Origin: Pagrus major
Taxonomy: Eukaryota; Chordata; Actinopteri; Spariformes; Sparidae
NCBI RefSeq assembly: GCF_040436345.1
Contig: NC_133237.1
Span: 25,797,749 to 25,861,748 of the forward strand
Length of the DNA stretch: 64,000 nucleotides
Direction: 5' to 3'
In this document: positions 59,930 through 64,000 of the stretch, piece by piece
Layout: the number at the start of each line of letters is the position of its first letter
Numbering within the stretch: the stretch's first letter is position 1
Translations under genes and position numbers: made by a program
Notes under the pieces: generated by a model
Seen by the model: only the letters and a program-made list of their open reading frames with translations
Databases searched by the model: none
What the model was told of the DNA's origin: nothing

Positions 59930-60020
59930 AGCAGCATTCTGTCGTGTATGATGTCATAAATGATGTCATCATAGCAGCATTCTGTCATGTATGATGTCAT
60001 AAATGATGTCATTGATCATG
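59930..60020. promoter_or_regulatory. Duplicated block with four TGATGTCA sites
   Basis: Two copies of about 43 bp, each CAGCATTCTGTC, TGTATGATGTCATAAATG and ATGTCAT. TGATGTCA occurs at 59949, 59961, 59992 and 60004. It differs from CRE (TGACGTCA) by one base and resembles ATF/AP-1-type sites. It lies 100-170 bp upstream of the orphan gene, where a proximal enhancer would be. Confidence 0.5.
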
Positions 60021-61086
60021 TCAGCAACATTCCAGAGGAAAAATCTTTTTACGCCTATTTTCCTCACTGAACATAAAATAAACAAACAAAAAAAAAATAC
60101 AATCACACACCTTCTGCATTCACGTTTCTGAGAGGTCTTTGAGCCTTCACCTAACCAGCAACATCAAGAAAAGGACCACTTCTCTGTGATTTTGCAGATA
60201 TGATCAAAGCGTGTGTGTGTTCATGTACACACAGATCATATGAGACTTGTGCAAGAAAATGAGTCTAATGTGTCTCACAGAGAATAAAGGTTTAATCAGG
60301 AGCTGGGTTTTAAACAGTCTTCAGAGTCTCCATGATGATCTAGTTGTAGACCTGGACCTCATCTCCCAGAAGCATCGTAAGGCCAAGCAGATTGTCCAAA
60401 CGTACACATGCACGTATCTTTTATTGTAAGTGAGTATACTGAAAGGCCACTCATCCTGGTTGTTGCAAGAACAGAAAGATGGGAAACATTTCATTTTACA
60501 GGTCTGCAAATGTGATGGTATGTTGGTGTCCAACATCTTTGGTTGAATTTTCTTTGATTTACCCCCCAAATTGCCACAAAATGTACCAAATCTATTGAAC
60601 GCCAGGTCCGGTCAAGTGAAGTCAGATTACTGACTCACCGGATGTACGGGCTGCATACTTCTATTTTTATACAGTTGTTATTAATGATTGTGCTCAGGCC
60701 CGATTACATATATCACATATAAAATCACGTATAAAACATTCTCTCTCTGTCACTAACTTACAAAACAAATACTCGCTAGCAAAGATCTTTACAACAGCAG
60801 ACGCTGGTGTCGTACCGCTTTTGTCAAAAGGGGGCGCTACAAAAAGCAATAAAAAGCAATAAAATTACCTTAAATAACAAAAAAAATCTTGATACAACAG
60901 ATGTTTGAGTAAATCTTTGTTATGTCTGCTTTTCTTTAGATGGCTAAAATTAGATGTAGCAGAAAAGAAAGTTTAAGATGTATTTGTTGTGAAATAAATC
61001 TTGTTAGACTTGAAAGAAAAAGCAGCTCGCTTCAAGACAAAGAAAAGCAGTTTGTAGTTTTTGTGTATGTGGATTGTCACTGAGAT
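60021..61086. other. Spacer without a recognised gene
   Basis: AT-rich; no coding or RNA signature found. Confidence 0.45.
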
Positions 61087-61314
61087 TTAGAGCTCTAAAA
61101 ACAGCCTGGAGTCAGAGGAAGAGTGGTGTTTCTGTCCTGGGGATGTTTGTGTTGTCGGGGGACTCGGGGGAATGATTAGCTCAGAGGATGTAATCGGTTT
61201 TGTCTGAGTGTATACCAGGCCTCCTGGGTGGAGTTGCTCCTGCTCATATCTTGGAGATAGATCTTCCCCAGCGCCAGACGCTGGTGCCAGGGAGTCCGGC
61301 CGCCTCGCCGGGAC
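61087..61314 (-). CDS. Candidate last exon of an unidentified gene
   Basis: After a strong acceptor (CCCGCTGTCTGTCTCCAG) the minus strand reads VPARRPDSLAPASGAGEDLS, PRYEQEQLHPGGLVYTQTKP, ITSSELIIPPSPPTTQTSPG, QKHHSSSDSRLFLEL and TAA. This is a Pro/Ser/Thr-rich, disordered tail. It would join in phase 0 with 62373-62554. Another frame (QRLALGKIYLQDMSRSNSTQ) is also open, which weakens the call. Family not recognised. Confidence 0.3.
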   Translation of the reverse strand, partial: VPARRPDSLAPASGAGEDLSPRYEQEQLHPGGLVYTQTKPITSSELIIPPSPPTTQTSPGQKHHSSSDSRLFLEL

Positions 61315-61539
61315 CTGGAGACAGACAGCGGGGAGAGATGGGAGAGGATGTGTTGACAAATCTCTGCTTTATATACCTCCTCCGGCTCTGAAGCCTCAAC
61401 AGGTTGTTTGTTCATTTTCACAGTGTGAAGCTGAGTCTCCAGCAGCGATCGGACACATCGTGACCTCTCCCGCCATCAACCATCCAGAAAACAGCAAGAA
61501 ACGAGCCATGTTCTCCCAACTTCATTTGTCTATAATCAC

Positions 61540-61755
61540 CTGAGGGAGAGTCCACTGTGTTGCACTGCCATGTTTCTACAGGAGCCCAGAACGGACAAAC
61601 CAAACACCGGCTCCATAGAGGACCTTTCATATTTTCCCTCGGCGCTGGTGGCCTCTGTAGGGGAGGGTGAGACGAGGGGTGTTCATTTGGTTTTGCGATC
61701 TGATACCTCCTCATTAGATGCCTCTAAAACCTGAACACTGGACCTTTAAATGTTA
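61540..61755. repeat. Fish interspersed repeat
   Basis: TGTTGCACTGCCATGTTTCT, AGCCCAGAACGGACAAACCA, GGCGCTGGTGGCCTCTGTAG and ACACTGGACCTTTAA are hallmarks of a repeat I know to be common in teleosts. It explains the frame at 61418-61714. Confidence 0.65.
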
Positions 61756-62372
61756 CAGTTTATCGCTGGTTGTGGAATATAAAGTCTAAAATACAAACTC
61801 AAAAGAGAAATATTGAATGACACTGATTCCCTTTTTCTTCTATAGTCTGCATATCACTTAAATAAATGAAGTAATATTCTTTATATAAATCATCATTATA
61901 GCACAACCCAACGTACATTTCTACAAACCAAAAACATGTTGAAACTTTTCTATCTTTAGGTTCATGTTTAGTCAGGGTTGGGAAAAGATCCAAACACGGC
62001 TTGGAAAGTGTCCTGATGTCTCGTGAAAAGATATCCAGTGGGTCCACGCTTTGAAACAAATGTTAAAATGGCTGCTAAATGTCCTCCATCTTGAGAAGTG
62101 GTATGTTGAAGTAGAAGTCTTGATATGTTCCCAGATATTTCTTGTTACAGGAGATCCCACAACAGAAACTGAATCTGGTTAATTCGGATACTAAATGTGT
62201 GAAAAGGTTTCTTCTGTCATGGAAAAGAAATGTGAAGTCACACTGGAGGAGAAGCTGAGATCACAGATCTAAGAGCAGAAAACTGACAAAGAAAAAGTTG
62301 AACATAACTTCTCGGTCACCGTTCTGGTTGCGTACGTTAATAATCTTGATTCAGTCTCCTTGACTGGTTTAC

Positions 62373-62554
62373 GAAGGGGGAATATTGAGCTCGGCCTGAG
62401 CTGAGTCTGTAGGTCGGAGGGCACGGAGAGAGGAGGGAGGCGATGCGGTGAACGTGATCCTCTGTCTCCGTCGTGTCTCCGGAGACGTTCCATGAGGTCA
62501 GCAAGGAGGTGCTGTTACACAACCGGGAGACAGCTGAGGGAGGCTCCTGCTGAG
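62373..62554 (-). CDS. Candidate internal exon of an unidentified gene
   Basis: Acceptor CTTCTGCCTGCAG, then QQEPPSAVSRLCNSTSLLTS, WNVSGDTTETEDHVHRIASL, LSPCPPTYRLSSGRAQYSPF and a possible donor TTC/GTAAAC, phase 0, which fits the exon at 61314. The frame is Ser/Thr-rich. A second frame is open here as well. Weak evidence on its own. Confidence 0.25.
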
Positions 62555-63360
62555 CTGCAGGCAGAAGAGGACAGGGAACAGACCCACATTTATATTTTAC
62601 ATAATATGTCAAACTAAAAGTGTGAAATATAATAAGAAAATTATACTTTATGTAAGGGTTAGGGGAGTATAATCAGTAAAAATGTACATAAATAGTTTTT
62701 GTTGCTTTTCTTTATATATGTCTTTCACATTAAAATCACTTTTCTTAGGTTTATGCACGTTTTTGTTGCTTTTCTTTTATTTCATACTTGTTTTGGCAAT
62801 GTAAATGTCTGTATCCCGCGCTAATAAAGCCCTGTTGAGACAGAGAATTTAAAAGTAAGAGTACTCGGTGTTGTAAAATGTCCCTTGTGGCGGTTATGTC
62901 GTCCAAAATGACACCTTAAAAGATTATCAAAATAGTTGCCGATTCATTTTGTGTCAATCGATTTGGTATAATTAATTGAGTAATTGTCTCACCTGTACTT
63001 TAGGGTATTTAATCTCTAATAAAACATGATATTTGATCAACTTTTCATAAATTTTGTTCGCAAAAGTCTTATTGTGTAAAGAAACTAGTCACTAAATATG
63101 TCAAGTAATGTAGTTTGAGTAAATGTAGTCGAGTGGAAGTTAAAAGTAAACACAAAAACCTTTTAAAAGGAAGCTGCGAGTCAAATATCATCTTTGTGAA
63201 AGTCATAATAGACAAAAAAAGACGGATAACCAAATGATCTTAATGTCACTGAGCCTCTCATCGTAATAAAACTACATATAAAAGAGTCACAGATCAACTC
63301 TCCTTTCCCCCCCCCCCGAGTGTGACGATGACATGCATCGAGTGACCTCACCGCCGACAT

Positions 63361-63419
63361 GAAGAAGAAGAAGAAGAAGAAGAAGAAGAAGAAGAAGAAG
63401 AAGAAGAAGAAGAAGAAGA
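63361..63419. repeat. GAA triplet microsatellite
   Basis: About 19 uninterrupted GAA units, just outside the donor of the candidate exon 63449-63606. Confidence 0.95.
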
Positions 63420-63448
63420 CGAGTGGAGGAGGTCGGGTGGGGTGTCAC

Positions 63449-63606
63449 CTCTCGGAGAGCAGCGGGTGACGGACGGGGCCGAGGATCTCGCAGATCTGAT
63501 AAAGGCCCAAAGAGAGCCCTTTCCTTCCTGAGTGGCGGACTGTTTGTGTTAGAGCGTTGTGCGTCTCTTCTTCTGGGTGTGGGAACCTGCTCCTCCCAGA
63601 GTTCAT
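63449..63606 (-). CDS. Candidate first or internal coding exon of an unidentified gene
   Basis: The minus frame starts at ATG 63606 (AAACCATGA) and reads MNSGRSRFPHPEEETHNALT, QTVRHSGRKGLSLGLYQICE, ILGPVRHPLLSE, ending at AG/GTGACA as donor (TGA follows in frame if unspliced). The residues look protein-like, with a helical LGLYQICEILGPV segment. The upstream (GGT)n makes a normal acceptor unlikely, so this may be a first exon. Phase 2 at its donor does not fit 62554 directly, so another exon would be needed. Confidence 0.25.
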
Positions 63607-64000
63607 GGTTTCCTCTCGTCAAGGACCCTCCACCTCCACCACCACCACCACCACCACCTCCACCAGCAGCAGCAGCCTGCATGTGTGTGTCATCTCCAGA
63701 ATGAACAGGCCTCTACTCTATATCCAGTGTTTACTTCTGTCTGTTATAAAAGTTATATTACACATCCTGAGATACTGACTCATGTAAAAGCTTTCAACTG
63801 AACAATTTATTTGACTTTGTATGTCGTGCATTCATGAAGCTGCTTTAAAATTGTTAATTGTTTGGGAAAAAAAAGGAAATATACTGTAAGTTGAGTTTTT
63901 GTAAGTTTTGTATCAGCTATCTTACTGACAATAACATGTAGAATGAAGATGTATTTAGTGTTAATAGTGACATTAAAGATTTATCTCAAGTCATACTTGA
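63607..64000. other. Window end, no gene recognised
   Basis: A CCACCACC triplet tract (63628-63660) and AT-rich sequence. The Gly-rich and Pro-rich frames are translation of that tract. Confidence 0.45.

Noticed and set aside
63287-63704. Poly-Leu, poly-Gly and poly-Pro frames
   Set aside because: Translation of GAA and CCA/GGT triplet tracts on both strands.

Overview
The window is vertebrate nuclear DNA, almost certainly from a ray-finned (teleost) fish. Genes are split by GT-AG introns, CpG-rich promoters stand in AT-rich DNA, and fish-type transposons (hAT, piggyBac, Rex3-like LINE, Ty3/gypsy-like solo LTRs) are present. Three conserved protein genes can be named. hlf (PAR bZIP transcription factor) is on + with 4 coding exons at 12641-24208. 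mmd (PAQR11, seven-pass membrane protein) is on - with 7 coding exons at 46000-41287. smim36 (small single-pass membrane protein) is on -, one exon, at 54680-54378. From memory, human 17q22 has the same order and orientation (HLF, MMD, SMIM36). TMEM100, which follows in human, was not seen here.

Layout. Bases 1-12.2 kb hold no recognisable protein gene, only a degenerate AAGTC minisatellite, fish interspersed repeats and a tRNA-Cys(GCA) gene on - at 11692-11763. The hlf CpG-rich promoter and gene fill 12.2-27.87 kb, including a 3.6 kb 3'UTR with three long TA tracts. Ten bases or so after the hlf poly(A) signal region, an 11 kb repeat block begins (27.88-38.85 kb). It contains a 1.56 kb tandem duplication, arrays built on TTCCCGGAA and ACCGGAA, and direct and inverted copies of one cassette. 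Insertions lie within it: a hAT element with 8-bp target duplication, itself carrying a solo LTR and a Rex3-like LINE fragment; another solo LTR with a 5-bp duplication; and a 982-bp piggyBac-type element at TTAA that keeps the first 38 codons of a transposase-like frame. mmd follows at 39.8-46.5 kb.

After mmd the DNA is mostly gene-poor. Candidates there: a CRE/YY1-type promoter with a possible two-exon 54-residue basic protein (52.75-53.32 kb, +); a compact TATA-driven, intronless 196-codon orphan ORF with an internal duplication, an upstream hairpin and four TGATGTCA sites (59.0-60.0 kb, -); and three protein-like exons on - at 61.1-63.6 kb that may belong to a gene continuing past the window.

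Main caution: the last mmd exon is out of frame by one missing base near 41410-41415, so the coding sequence as given is broken before the HxxxH motif. All homology statements rest on recognising protein families by eye; no database search was run.
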